From Pseudomonas flavescens (GTDB lineage: Bacteria; Pseudomonadota; Gammaproteobacteria; Pseudomonadales; Pseudomonadaceae), in NCBI RefSeq assembly GCF_013408425.1, contig NZ_JACBYV010000001.1:5580001-5644000 (forward strand): 64,000 nt of DNA. Reading direction: 5' to 3'. The notes below the pieces were generated by a model, which worked only from the letters and a program-made list of their open reading frames with translations, was not told the origin of the DNA and did no database searches. Both the position numbers and the translations under genes were made by a program. Of this stretch, positions 52,056-61,210 are shown one piece after another; position 1 is the first letter of the stretch, and the number at the start of each line of letters is the position of its first letter.

Positions 52056-53356
52056 CAGTTGACTCCCTGCAGGCGGGTGATGGGGGCGTCTGCCTGGCGC
52101 TGCGCGGCATCGCGATAGGCGGTGTACTTGCGTTGCGTGGCGATGTGATCGGCGACGTGCTTGGCGTCGTGCCACACGCCCCAGATGAACGACGAACCCC
52201 GGCGTGACAGCCATGGCAAACCGAGGAAATAGATGCCCGGCTCGCGAGACACGCCGCGCTGATGCTGCGGCTTGCCGTTGGCGTCGAAGGTATCGGCCTC
52301 CAGCCAGCTGAAGTCGGTGGCGAAGCCGGTGGCCCAGATGATCGACGTCACGCCGGCTGCGATCAGGTCCAGTTCGCGCAGCGGCTCGGTCATGCAGGCT
52401 GGATCTGCAGGGATTACGCGTGCCTCTGGTTCCTCCGGCAGATCCAGGCCGTTGCGGGCGATGTAAGCATCCGCGGCATCGAGCAGCGCCAGGTAGTTCT
52501 CGTCACCACGGCGGACGTTATCGACCAGGTCGTCGGCAAACTGCACCACGCCGTTTTCGAACGTGCGGGTCAGGCCGACCAGCGTCATGCCTTCATGGGC
52601 CAGCCGGCGGAAGTCGATGGTCTTGCCGCCGCCGGCGCCGCTGACGGCGATGGTCACGTGCTCGCGGCCGGCCTTCGGGGTTTCCTGATCCCATTCGCCG
52701 AGCACGCCCAGCCACCAGCAGAAATCCCGGTCGCGATAGCTGCGCGGCGGGCGATCATGGGCGCCGACCGACAGGTACACCTGGCGCCCGGCCTGCATCA
52801 GCTCATCGGCGATCTGCGTGCCCGAGGAGCCCGCGCCCACCACCAGTACCGCACCGGCGGGCAACTGCTGAGGATTGCGGTATTCGGCGGAGTGGATCTG
52901 CGTCAGGCGCTCGTCCTTAGGGGCGATGGCCGGGATAACCGGGCGCTGGAACGGCCCGGTGGCAGCGACCACGCGGTTGGCCTCGATCACCCCCTGTGAG
53001 GTTTCGACGGTGAAACCGGGGCGATTGGCATTGCGGCGGACCTTCTTCACTTCCACGCCGGTGCGAATCGGCGCGTTGAAGGTGCGCGCATAGGCTTCGA
53101 AGTAGGCGGCTACCTGCTCCTTGGCGGGAAAGGCATCCTCGTCGAGGTCGAATTCCAGGCCGGGAAAGCGGTCATGCCAGGCCGGCCCGTTGGCCACCAG
53201 CGAATCCCAGCGCATGGTGCGCCAGCGTTCGGCGATGCGGTCGCGCTCCAGCACCAGATGGGGGACGCCCAGCTTGCTCAGGTGCTCGCTCATCGCCACA
53301 CCGGCCTGGCCCGCGCCAACCACCAGGGTGTCTATTTCGATCTTCTCGACAGTCAT
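52055..53356 (-). CDS. Flavin-containing monooxygenase
   Basis: FAD/NADPH monooxygenase, 433 residues, of the FMO/BVMO-like group. FAD site VVGAGQAGVAMSEHL at residues 9-23, the FMO signature as ATGPFQRPVIP, the NADPH site VLVVGAGSSGTQIADEL and the ATGF motif (SIIWATGFATDFSWLE). Likely oxygenates nitrogen or sulphur of a small amine or amide. Start ATG 53356 (MTVEKIEIDTL) is preceded by GAGGAA. First gene of the monooxygenase-RidA-DUF1028-M20 operon. Confidence 0.9.
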   Translation of the reverse strand: MTVEKIEIDTLVVGAGQAGVAMSEHLSKLGVPHLVLERDRIAERWRTMRWDSLVANGPAWHDRFPGLEFDLDEDAFPAKEQVAAYFEAYARTFNAPIRTGVEVKKVRRNANRPGFTVETSQGVIEANRVVAATGPFQRPVIPAIAPKDERLTQIHSAEYRNPQQLPAGAVLVVGAGSSGTQIADELMQAGRQVYLSVGAHDRPPRSYRDRDFCWWLGVLGEWDQETPKAGREHVTIAVSGAGGGKTIDFRRLAHEGMTLVGLTRTFENGVVQFADDLVDNVRRGDENYLALLDAADAYIARNGLDLPEEPEARVIPADPACMTEPLRELDLIAAGVTSIIWATGFATDFSWLEADTFDANGKPQHQRGVSREPGIYFLGLPWLSRRGSSFIWGVWHDAKHVADHIATQRKYTAYRDAAQRQADAPITRLQGVN

Positions 53357-53530
53357 CTCTATGTTCCTCTGAAGGAGGCCGGGTGCCTTTCGGCCAAGGC
53401 TGGCCTTGGGGCACTTCGCGCAAGCCGCTCGTGCATTGAGGCCATTGTGTTCAGAGGCAGGGGATAGCGAAATTAGCGTTTTTGTAGTCGTTGACCAGCA
53501 AAAAGCTGGGCACCGCCGCACGGGGCGGCA

Positions 53531-55066
53531 TCAGGCAGGGGCGGCGCCGGACATCACCCGGTTGCGGCCAGCGCCCTTGGCGGCATACAGGGCCACATCG
53601 GCAGCGGCGACCAGGGCCGCTGGCGTCGGCAAATCCCGCCCCGGCACGCAGGAGGCGACGCCGATGCTCAGGGTCAGCGTGGCGTAGGGCGAGCCCTCGT
53701 TGGCAATCGCCAGCGCCTCGACATCGGCGCGGATGCGCTCGGCCACGGCCAGTGCCGGCGCGCTTTCCGCGCCCGGCAGGATCAGCGCCAGTTCCTCGCC
53801 GCCATAGCGTGCGGTGGTATCCGCGCTGCGCTTGGCGTGGCGCTTGAGCACCGCCGCCACCTGCCGTAGCGCCTCGTCACCGGCCGGGTGGCCGTACTGA
53901 TCGTTGAAGCGTTTGAAGTAATCCACATCGACCAGCACGAAGGACAGCCACTGCCCCTGGGCCGCCGCCGAGCTGAACGCCGCCTGCAGCGCTTCATCCA
54001 ACCGGCGCCGTGTGGCCAGGCCGGTGAGGGCGTCTTCACCGGCGATGATCTCCAGCGCCTGGTTGGCCTCCGCCAGCTCCCGGTGCATGCCCTTCAGGCT
54101 CGCCTCCATCTGGCCCTGACGCATCAGCGCACGCCAGATCAGCCAGGCCAGCGACACGAATAGCAGCAACACGATGCCGCTCAGCAACCACGTCTGCCGG
54201 GCGCGGTTTTTCCAGGCCTCTATCGCCTGCTCTTCGGACACCGCCGCAGCCACCACAATCGGGTACTCGGCGCTGGAGTCGAAGCCATAGATGCGCCGAA
54301 CGCCATCGAGGATCGCCGTCAGCACCATGCTGCCGCGCGTCACGCCATCGTCGTTGATCATGCGCAGCACCGGGCTCTTCGAGACGTTGACCGCATAGTT
54401 CTCGGGCGCCATCTGCGACCGGGCGAGGATGGTGCCGTCGCGTTTGACCAGGCCGATCACCCCTTCGCTACCCAGGTCGATGGTCTGATAGAAATCCACG
54501 AAGCGCTCGATCACCAGTGTCGCCAGCACCACGCCGCGAAACTCGCCGTCGGCCTCGTTGAGGCGCAGCGACAGCGAAATGACCCATTCACCGGTCATGC
54601 GGCTGCGAATGGGCGCGCCAATGCACAGGCCATGGTTCGCGTTCACGCGATGCAGCGCGAAGTAGTCCCGGTCGGCGGCGCTGTAGTTCGCGTTGGGTTC
54701 GGGGATCGTGGTGATCAGTGCCCGGCCATCCGTACCAATCACGGTAAAGCCTTCGACATCACGCAGCACCCCTAGCTGCGCGCGGGATACCTCCAGCACC
54801 TCATGCAGGTTCTGCGCGTTGTAGCCGGTAATCTCCAGCTTGCGCTTGATGCCGATCAGCACCGTGTGCGCATCGCGGATCGTCGACTCGGCCTGCCGGG
54901 TAAGCGCCGTCGACAGGTTCTGCATATCGTCGACATGCTGCTTCAGCGCCTCGCGCTTGTCCCATTCGACCTGCAGGTAGGTCAGCGCCAGAAAGGCAAC
55001 GCCCACCACGAGGGTCATGAGCGCGACCAGGCGCCTGAGGTGACCGATTTTCGAAGTCTGACTCAT
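53531..55066 (-). CDS. Membrane diguanylate cyclase (dCache-GGDEF)
   Basis: Makes c-di-GMP from two GTP. 511 residues: N-terminal membrane helix (about 10-29), periplasmic dCache-like sensor (about 30-285, e.g. EGFTVIGTDGRALITTIPEP), second helix (about 292-314), then a GGDEF domain. The catalytic motif reads YGGEEL, and an inhibitory RxxD site is present five residues upstream (RSADTTARYGGEEL), so product inhibition is expected. Transcribed alone, upstream of the monooxygenase operon with about 170 bases between. Confidence 0.93.
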   Translation of the reverse strand: MSQTSKIGHLRRLVALMTLVVGVAFLALTYLQVEWDKREALKQHVDDMQNLSTALTRQAESTIRDAHTVLIGIKRKLEITGYNAQNLHEVLEVSRAQLGVLRDVEGFTVIGTDGRALITTIPEPNANYSAADRDYFALHRVNANHGLCIGAPIRSRMTGEWVISLSLRLNEADGEFRGVVLATLVIERFVDFYQTIDLGSEGVIGLVKRDGTILARSQMAPENYAVNVSKSPVLRMINDDGVTRGSMVLTAILDGVRRIYGFDSSAEYPIVVAAAVSEEQAIEAWKNRARQTWLLSGIVLLLFVSLAWLIWRALMRQGQMEASLKGMHRELAEANQALEIIAGEDALTGLATRRRLDEALQAAFSSAAAQGQWLSFVLVDVDYFKRFNDQYGHPAGDEALRQVAAVLKRHAKRSADTTARYGGEELALILPGAESAPALAVAERIRADVEALAIANEGSPYATLTLSIGVASCVPGRDLPTPAALVAAADVALYAAKGAGRNRVMSGAAPA

Positions 55067-55397
55067 CGAGTGTGCAGGCCCGGCTTAGGCAGTGTTGCTC
55101 GTATCGCCCTGCGCCATTGGCGGACTCGGCGGGATAGGCTGCGTTAGATGAACGCGCTGGTTCACCTAATGATAGAGGGCTATGCGGCAATTATGAATGG
55201 CTTGGCTGCAGGCTGGCAGTGCGCGCTCGAATTCCGTGAGATGGCGTCGTTGTGGCTTGTCGTGCAGGCCAGGCGATACTGCGATCCGGGCGGCGCGAGG
55301 GGAGAGTGGCGGATGGACACAAACAGCATTTTTTTCATGAGGGTCGGCAAGGCTACAAGCTGTCGCAAGTGCTGGAGCCTTACCGACGTCGTCAGGG
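55067..55397. other. 331-base gene-free spacer
   Basis: Lies between the diguanylate cyclase start and the aldehyde dehydrogenase stop. No gene, hairpin of note or repeat recognised. Confidence 0.4.
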
Positions 55398-56897
55398 TCA
55401 GTAGGTGATGCAGACCGACTTCGTCTCGGTGAAACCTTCGATAGCGGCTCGGCCAAACTCCCGACCGATACCAGACTGCTTGTAGCCGCCGAAGGGCAGG
55501 TTGGGGTCTACAGGTACGTGATTGTTGACCCACACCGTTCCGGCTTCGATACGCGGGATCAGATCCATCACGCGGCCCAGATCATTGCTCCAGATGCTTG
55601 CGGTGAGGCCATAGCGGCTGTCGTTGAGCATGTCCAGTGCCTGCTCGACATCGTCGAACGGCAGCACCGAAAGGACCGGTCCGAAGATTTCTTCCTGCAC
55701 CGAGGTCATGTGCTGCTGCAGGTTGCTGAGTACCGTGGGTTGCACGAAGTAACCCGGCAGGTCTGGCTTGCCGCCGCCCGTAGTGAACTGCGCACCTTCC
55801 CGGCGGGCGATGTCCAGGTAGCGCAGCACGCTATCTTGCTGCTTGCGCGAAACCAGAGCATTGATCTGCGCGTCGGGATCCATGCCAGCGCCGATCTTCA
55901 GCGCGGAAACCTGGGCGGTCAGCGCCTCGACGAAATCCTTGTGACGGCTGGCATGCACGTACAGGCGTGAGGCGGCTGCGCACACCTGACCCTGGTTGAG
56001 CAGGCCGCCACCGATGGCACCGGCTACAGCCTTGTCGATATCGGCGTCAGCCAGTACCAGCATGGGGTTCTTGCCACCCAGTTCGAGGGTGAAGCGGGTC
56101 ATGTTGTGCAACGCCGCTACGCCCACTTGCTTGCCCACCGCGGTTGAGCCGGTGAACGACACCTTGTTGACTTTCGGGTGCGCGACCAGTGCCGCTCCGG
56201 CCTCCGAACCCTTGCCAATGAGTACGTTGAACACACCTGCCGGTACACCGGCCTCGATGGCCAGCTCGGCCAGGCGCAGCGCAGTCAGTGGCGTCTCGTC
56301 GGCGGGCTTGATGATGATGGTGTTACCGCAGGCCAGGGCTGGCATGACCTTCCACAGGGCGATCATCAGCGGGAAGTTCCACGGCACGATACCGGCGATC
56401 ACCCCGGCTGCCTCGCGGCGTGTATAGGCGTTGAAGCGCGCCCCGGCGGGGACCGGAATCGATACGTCCAGAGTCTGGCCCTCGATCTTGGTCGCCCAAC
56501 CCGCCATGTATCGCATGTAGTTGAGTGAGGCACCCACTTCGACGGCGCGTGCCAGGTGGATCGACTTGCCCTGATTGAGGGTTTCCAGTTGGGCCAGCTC
56601 TTCACCGTGGGCTTCGACCAGATCGGCGAAGCGCAGCAGAATGCGCTCGCGCTGGGCCGGTGCCAGGCCGCTCCATATCCCGGATTTGAAGGCCTGCTGG
56701 GCACTCTGCACGATGAGCTCCACCTGATGGGCATCGGCCTGCTGTACGCGGCTGATCACTCTGTTGGTGGCCGGATTGAAGAGATCCTGGTGCGCGCCGG
56801 TGCGGGGCTGGCGCTGTTGCCCGTCGATGAACGAGGCATGGGTTCGTGCAAGAAAGGCCTCGACGCTGGCAAGAGTATCGATCTGGGAAGTTGTCAC
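55398..56897 (-). CDS. NAD(P)-dependent aldehyde dehydrogenase, phenylacetaldehyde dehydrogenase-like
   Basis: Class 1/2-like aldehyde dehydrogenase of 499 residues, the size of FeaB/PadA. Motifs: NAD site FTGSTAVGKQVGVAA, general base Glu in LELGGKNPMLVLADADI, catalytic Cys in NQGQVCAAASRLYVH. The start is GTG 56897 with AGGAG six bases upstream. Specificity for phenylacetaldehyde is inferred from its neighbours (FeaR-like regulator, MoaF, SDRs, APC permease), not from a diagnostic residue. Single gene on this side of the locus. Confidence 0.85.
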   Translation of the reverse strand: MTTSQIDTLASVEAFLARTHASFIDGQQRQPRTGAHQDLFNPATNRVISRVQQADAHQVELIVQSAQQAFKSGIWSGLAPAQRERILLRFADLVEAHGEELAQLETLNQGKSIHLARAVEVGASLNYMRYMAGWATKIEGQTLDVSIPVPAGARFNAYTRREAAGVIAGIVPWNFPLMIALWKVMPALACGNTIIIKPADETPLTALRLAELAIEAGVPAGVFNVLIGKGSEAGAALVAHPKVNKVSFTGSTAVGKQVGVAALHNMTRFTLELGGKNPMLVLADADIDKAVAGAIGGGLLNQGQVCAAASRLYVHASRHKDFVEALTAQVSALKIGAGMDPDAQINALVSRKQQDSVLRYLDIARREGAQFTTGGGKPDLPGYFVQPTVLSNLQQHMTSVQEEIFGPVLSVLPFDDVEQALDMLNDSRYGLTASIWSNDLGRVMDLIPRIEAGTVWVNNHVPVDPNLPFGGYKQSGIGREFGRAAIEGFTETKSVCITY

Positions 56898-57178
56898 GGG
56901 CGGCTCCTGAAACTGGGCAGGTTGATAATTCGCCGATGGCGATCACCTGCTCAGCATAAGCAGGGGCGCCCGAGGTGACTTGACTCTGCCTGCCGGGGTG
57001 ACATGACTCTGCGTGCATACGCTGGCGATCCGTGAGGCGAGCGGCTGGCCCGTGTCAGAGAGAGGCAAGGCGCGTGGCAAACAGGAGCAAGCGCAGAGTC
57101 GCCCGGCTCGTCATAGTCATGGCGTCGCTGCCGCGTGGTGGTTGCGGCGATGTTGGTCCACGTCATTACGCATCTCTT

Positions 57179-57210
57179 TACCGCCGGCTTGGTCTCTGGC
57201 GGTTTTTTTT
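57179..57210 (+). terminator. Orphan intrinsic terminator (possible small RNA end)
   Basis: Stem ACCGCC/GGCGGT with an inner part (GGCTTGGTCTCT) and eight T on the + strand. No gene on the + strand lies within 1 kb upstream, so it could end a small RNA or be left from a lost gene. Confidence 0.6.
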
Positions 57211-57235
57211 GCCTGTGCACCCGGCCGGAAACGAC

Positions 57236-57260
57236 AACGCCGCGGCACAGCCACGGCGTT
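57236..57260 (-). terminator. Hairpin after the porin gene
   Basis: AACGCCG/CGGCGTT stem with an 11-base loop, about 20 bases beyond the porin stop codon on the minus strand, without a strong T run. Confidence 0.6.
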
Positions 57261-57280
57261 GAGGGGCATGGCGGTTATCG

Positions 57281-58609
57281 TCAGAACGGTACGGCCACCA
57301 CCAGTTGGCTGTAGACGTTGGTGCCATTGCCGCCGACCTGATTGCCGCCGCTGCGTTCATCCTTGCTCGGCTGGTACAGGCCCAGCAGCGGGCTGATGAT
57401 CAGGTGCTCGCTGACCGCCCATTCGGCATAGATGTCCAGCTCCCGGGCATCGAGGTTCAGGGCATTGCTCTTGTGCAGCGTATTGAAGTCGAAGTACAGG
57501 GCGCCGAGGGTCAGGTTCTCCAGTGGCGTGACCTTGAAACCGACATGATGCACACCGGTGTTGCTGTTGAAGGGGCCTGAGTAGTTGGCCGCCACCTCGC
57601 CCTGGAACCAGGTGCCGTAGCCCGAACTCAGGCCATTGAACAGCGAGTCCCAGCTTTCGGAGTAGCGGCTGTAGCGGTAGGTCAGCTTGGGTGCCCAGGC
57701 GATATCGGCGAAGGTATAGCCGGCTTCGGCGTACCAGGCTTTCTCGATGCCGGCCTCCTTGTCCTGCCAGGCGTATTCGAAGCCGAAGCTGGCGTTCTCG
57801 ATACCGGCGTCGCCTTCACCGCGCAGGCTGTACACATCCATGCCGTCGCGTTGTTGCTGGAATTCGCTGGCCCACTGGTCGGTAACGTCGAGCCCGTGGA
57901 TCCAGGTCAGGCCGAGGGTGCCGGCCTTGGTGGTGTAGTCCAGGGTTCCGGCAGCCAGCTCGGTTTCCGCCTGGGCACGGTTGTCGGATTTCAGCCACAG
58001 CACGCTGCCGTGCAAACCATCCTGACCGCCGAGGCGCAGTACGGCCGTGCGATCGAAGGCATGACGGGCAGCGAGGTAATAGGCACCACCGCGATTCAGC
58101 GCGCCGTCGGCCGGGCCGTTGCCCAGGTTGGGGCCGTCATCGTTGAGCAGGAAACCGCTGCCGATCTTGATGATCTGGCGGCCAAACGAGGCATCCACGC
58201 CATCCTTGCCGAGCCGCGGGAAGAGGTTCGCCGAGCGCCAGCCCAGGTAGGCTTCCTCGATCTTGGTGGTGCGCTCGGAGCCGTCGGTGTTGCCGGCGGC
58301 ATCGCCATCGCCCCAGGTACCCGAGCTCACCAGATTGAAGGCGCCGTAAGCCGTGCCTGCACCGGCAAGGCCCTGGTCACCGCTGATGCCATATTTGATG
58401 AAGCCTTCGCGCCAGGTCGAGCCACCCGCGGTGCCGTCGTAGTTCTTGCGGCTGTTGAACCAGCCGTAGACGGCCAGCAGATCGGCATTGAGGTGGGTGT
58501 CGTCGTCGGCGTATAGCTCGTACGCGTTGACGCCCTGGCTGGTAGCCAGCGTGGCGATGCTCAGGCAGATGGCCTGGGCCAGTGTTGGACGGCGGGTTGG
58601 TTGCGCCAT
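57281..58609 (-). CDS. Outer-membrane beta-barrel porin-like protein
   Basis: 442 residues with signal peptide ending ATSQGVNA. It has repeated aromatic-rich amphipathic strands (YEWAVSEHLIISPLLGLYQ, WGFNSRKNYDG-like YGWFNSRKNYD) and ends in F after VVAVPF, the usual signal of barrel proteins. Length and strand pattern fit an OprD-like or related porin (or alginate-export type barrel), but the family could not be fixed from sequence alone. Start ATG 58609 is preceded by AGGGGAG; the longer open frame upstream is not coding. Divergent from the APC permease, so it may supply its substrate. Confidence 0.75.
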   Translation of the reverse strand: MAQPTRRPTLAQAICLSIATLATSQGVNAYELYADDDTHLNADLLAVYGWFNSRKNYDGTAGGSTWREGFIKYGISGDQGLAGAGTAYGAFNLVSSGTWGDGDAAGNTDGSERTTKIEEAYLGWRSANLFPRLGKDGVDASFGRQIIKIGSGFLLNDDGPNLGNGPADGALNRGGAYYLAARHAFDRTAVLRLGGQDGLHGSVLWLKSDNRAQAETELAAGTLDYTTKAGTLGLTWIHGLDVTDQWASEFQQQRDGMDVYSLRGEGDAGIENASFGFEYAWQDKEAGIEKAWYAEAGYTFADIAWAPKLTYRYSRYSESWDSLFNGLSSGYGTWFQGEVAANYSGPFNSNTGVHHVGFKVTPLENLTLGALYFDFNTLHKSNALNLDARELDIYAEWAVSEHLIISPLLGLYQPSKDERSGGNQVGGNGTNVYSQLVVAVPF

Positions 58610-58997
58610 GACGAGTGCTCCCCTGTTGCTGTTATCTGTATCCGGAATTTCTGCCGTTCCGGGTTGGCAGTAGTCTGCTGGCAGCGCAGCAGTTGCGTGC
58701 CTCGACGGGCCATTAGTCACGCCCGTGGGGAGCCACGTCTTGTCTGTGGCTGCCAGCGTTGTTGACCGCGATGGCCAGCGGGAGGTGTGGGGATGCTGGA
58801 TGTCAGGCAGCAACAAGAACAGCGGCAGCCAGGGGCAAGACGACCTGCAGGGGCGGGCGCAAAGTGTCCCGTACTGGTCGCTGCAAGCGTTATGTGGTTG
58901 GTGATGTGTGCGGTGATCAGGTCGGTCGATCCGCTCACGGTGCCGCAAGAGTGCCGAGAGCCCTAATAATTAAAATCTGCTTTCGAGGTCCACGACG
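58610..58997. other. Divergent spacer between porin and permease genes
   Basis: 388 bases without a gene. The last 30 bases before the permease are AT-rich (CTAATAATTAAAATCTGC) followed by GAGG. An AraC/FeaR operator could lie here, but none was identified with certainty. Confidence 0.45.
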
Positions 58998-60497
58998 ATG
59001 TCGACCCACGACAAACTTCATGAGCATCTGAGCCGAGGAACCGTGGGGTTTCCCACGGCCCTCGCCAGCACCATCGGGCTGATCATGGCCAGCCCGGTGA
59101 TCCTCACAGCCACCATGGGCTTCGGGATCGGCGGCAGCGCTTTCGCCGTGGCGATGCTCATCGCGCTGGTGATGATGCTCGCGCAATCCACCACGTTCGC
59201 CGAGGCGGCTTCGATATTGCCCACCACCGGCTCGGTGTATGACTACATCTCCTGTGGCATGGGACGCTTCTTCGCCATTACCGGCACCGTCGCCGCCTAC
59301 CTGATCGTGCATGTGTTCGCCGGGACGGCGGAAACCATCCTGGCGGGGGTCATGGCGCTGGTGAACTTCGAGCACCTCAATACTCTGGCCGACAGCGCTG
59401 GAGGCTCGTGGATGCTGGGCGTGGGATTCGTCATCGTCTTCGGCATCCTCAATGCCTTCGGTGTCAGCGTGTTCGGCAAAGCCGAGGTGTTACTCACCTT
59501 CGGGATGTGGACGACCTTGATGATCTTCGGTGTACTGGGGCTGTTGTCGGCACCGGCTGTGGCGCTCGAGGGTTGGTTTGGGGCATCACTGGTAGGCACC
59601 GATCTGCTTACCGTCCTGTCGCTGGTGGGCATGGCCATGTTCATGTTCGTCGGCTGCGAATTCGTCACCCCACTGGCTCCTGATCTGCGCCAGTCGCACA
59701 AGACCATGCCTCGGGCCATGGCTCTGGGGCTTTTGGGTGTCGCCTCCTGCATGTTCATCTATGGCGCGGCGATGAAGCGCCAGGTCGAGAACGTCCTGCT
59801 CGATGAGGCCAGCGGCGTTCATCTGCTGGATACGCCCATGGCCATTCCGCAGTTCGCTCAGCAGGTGATGGGGGATATCGGCCCGGTGTGGTTGGGTATC
59901 GGCTTTCTGTTCGCCGGGGCCGCGACCATCAATACGCTGATGGCCGGGGTGCCACGCATCATGTACGGCATGGCGGTGGATGGCGCATTGCCGAAAGTCT
60001 TCGCTTATCTGCATCCGCGCTTCAAGACGCCACTGGTGTGCATCGCCGCAGCCATGCTGATTCCCTGTGCGCATGCCGCCTACCTGGGGGGCAATACGGA
60101 TCATATCGTGCCGCTGATCCTCGCCGCGGTCTGTGCCTGGGGAACCGCCTACCTGCTGGTCACCCTGTCGGTGGTGATCCTGCGCATTCGCCGCCCGGAT
60201 CTGCCAAGGGCCTACAAGTCACCGTTCTTTCCGCTGCCACAGATCGTTTCCAGCGTGGGCATTCTCATCGGTCTGTGGTTCATCGCTCCGCCAGGCATGG
60301 AGCGCAGCGACGTCTACGTACCATTCGCCATCATGCTTGGCCTGACCGCCGTATACGCCCTGTTCTGGACGGTCGTGGTTCAGAAGGTCAATCCGTTCCG
60401 CCCGGTGCCGGTCGAGGAAATCCTGGAAAAGGAGTTTCGCAACGAATCGGGTGTGCAGATCAGCGAGTCCTACGCCCATGCTTCGAAGGCTGTCTGA
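58998..60497 (+). CDS. APC-family amino acid/amine permease
   Basis: Twelve-helix secondary transporter of 499 residues. N-terminal soluble part MSTHDKLHEHLSRGTVGFP, first helix STIGLIMASPVILTATMGFG, and the EAASILPTTGSVYDYIS region typical of APC amine transporters. Compatible with uptake of an amine or amino acid. Overlaps the next gene by 20 bases and so is translated with it. Divergent from a porin. Confidence 0.88.
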   Translation: MSTHDKLHEHLSRGTVGFPTALASTIGLIMASPVILTATMGFGIGGSAFAVAMLIALVMMLAQSTTFAEAASILPTTGSVYDYISCGMGRFFAITGTVAAYLIVHVFAGTAETILAGVMALVNFEHLNTLADSAGGSWMLGVGFVIVFGILNAFGVSVFGKAEVLLTFGMWTTLMIFGVLGLLSAPAVALEGWFGASLVGTDLLTVLSLVGMAMFMFVGCEFVTPLAPDLRQSHKTMPRAMALGLLGVASCMFIYGAAMKRQVENVLLDEASGVHLLDTPMAIPQFAQQVMGDIGPVWLGIGFLFAGAATINTLMAGVPRIMYGMAVDGALPKVFAYLHPRFKTPLVCIAAAMLIPCAHAAYLGGNTDHIVPLILAAVCAWGTAYLLVTLSVVILRIRRPDLPRAYKSPFFPLPQIVSSVGILIGLWFIAPPGMERSDVYVPFAIMLGLTAVYALFWTVVVQKVNPFRPVPVEEILEKEFRNESGVQISESYAHASKAV

Positions 60498-61053
60498 TTT
60501 CTTCGCCAGGGCCAGTAGCCCCTCCGGCTATCGGCCGGGGGTAACGCTGGAGCACGTGCGTCGCAACCTGGCCGGGCTGGGCTTCGAGAAGCTGGACGGC
60601 ACCCGGGGGCGTTTCGACGTTCCCGATGCGGGACTGCAGTTCGAGGCCCATGAGCGCACTCATTCGGAGCTGCTCATGCACCTGGTGCTGACCGACTTCG
60701 TGCTCAGCGTACCGTCGTGCAAAACCGAGCAGGCCAGGCTGGAGCTGCGCCACAGTGGTGCGATCAGGCGCGCCGGTATCGTTGCCCAGCGTCGCGTTGG
60801 CGATGTGCAGGCGGTGGAGGCCGCCATGCTGGCTGACGAGGCGCTCATGGGCGCCCTGATGCCGCTGGATTTCAAGCGCCTGCAGATCGTGCGCAGCGAT
60901 GGCAACTGGCACGTGTCCCTGGAGCACATGGCCGCCAGTGAGGTGGTCAACCGCATGCCGAGTTTTCGCCGTTACATCCGCCTCGACGACCGCCAGCGAG
61001 GCGCGCTGATCGCCGCCCTGAGCCACCTGCAACGCATCCTGCGCAGGCATTGA
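60478..61053 (+). CDS. DUF3156-like protein downstream of permease
   Basis: 191-residue soluble protein of unknown function, possibly DUF3156, which is known to occur beside such permeases in Pseudomonas. Features: MLRRLSDFFARASSPSGYRP, then a beta-rich middle (AHERTHSELLMHLVLTDFVL) and the C-terminal VNRMPSFRRYIRLDDRQRGAL. No signal peptide or membrane segment. The start ATG 60478 lies within the permease gene; it probably supports transport or metabolism of the same substrate. Confidence 0.7.
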   Translation: MLRRLSDFFARASSPSGYRPGVTLEHVRRNLAGLGFEKLDGTRGRFDVPDAGLQFEAHERTHSELLMHLVLTDFVLSVPSCKTEQARLELRHSGAIRRAGIVAQRRVGDVQAVEAAMLADEALMGALMPLDFKRLQIVRSDGNWHVSLEHMAASEVVNRMPSFRRYIRLDDRQRGALIAALSHLQRILRRH

Positions 61054-61210
61054 ACGCGCCGCTGCTCTGCACGGCGCGCATTCGTTAACCTCTTATCGAA
61101 CTGGCATCGAATCTGCATATTTCGCTGCAGAGGAATCCCTGTTGCGCCTCTATCGATAACATGTTAACTATTTAGCGACAAAAACAAATCAGCATCCCCC
61201 GGAGGTGCGT

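Larger units (their letters stand above)
56898..57280. other. 383-base spacer with an orphan terminator
   Basis: No recognised protein gene. Includes an open frame on the minus strand (56951-57220) that looks spurious. Contains two hairpins listed separately, one of which ends in eight T on the + strand although no + strand gene precedes it. Confidence 0.45.

Noticed and set aside
56951..57220. 89-codon minus-strand frame between aldehyde dehydrogenase and porin
   Set aside because: No similarity recognised, unlike codon use, begins within an A-run of the terminator; not supported as a gene.
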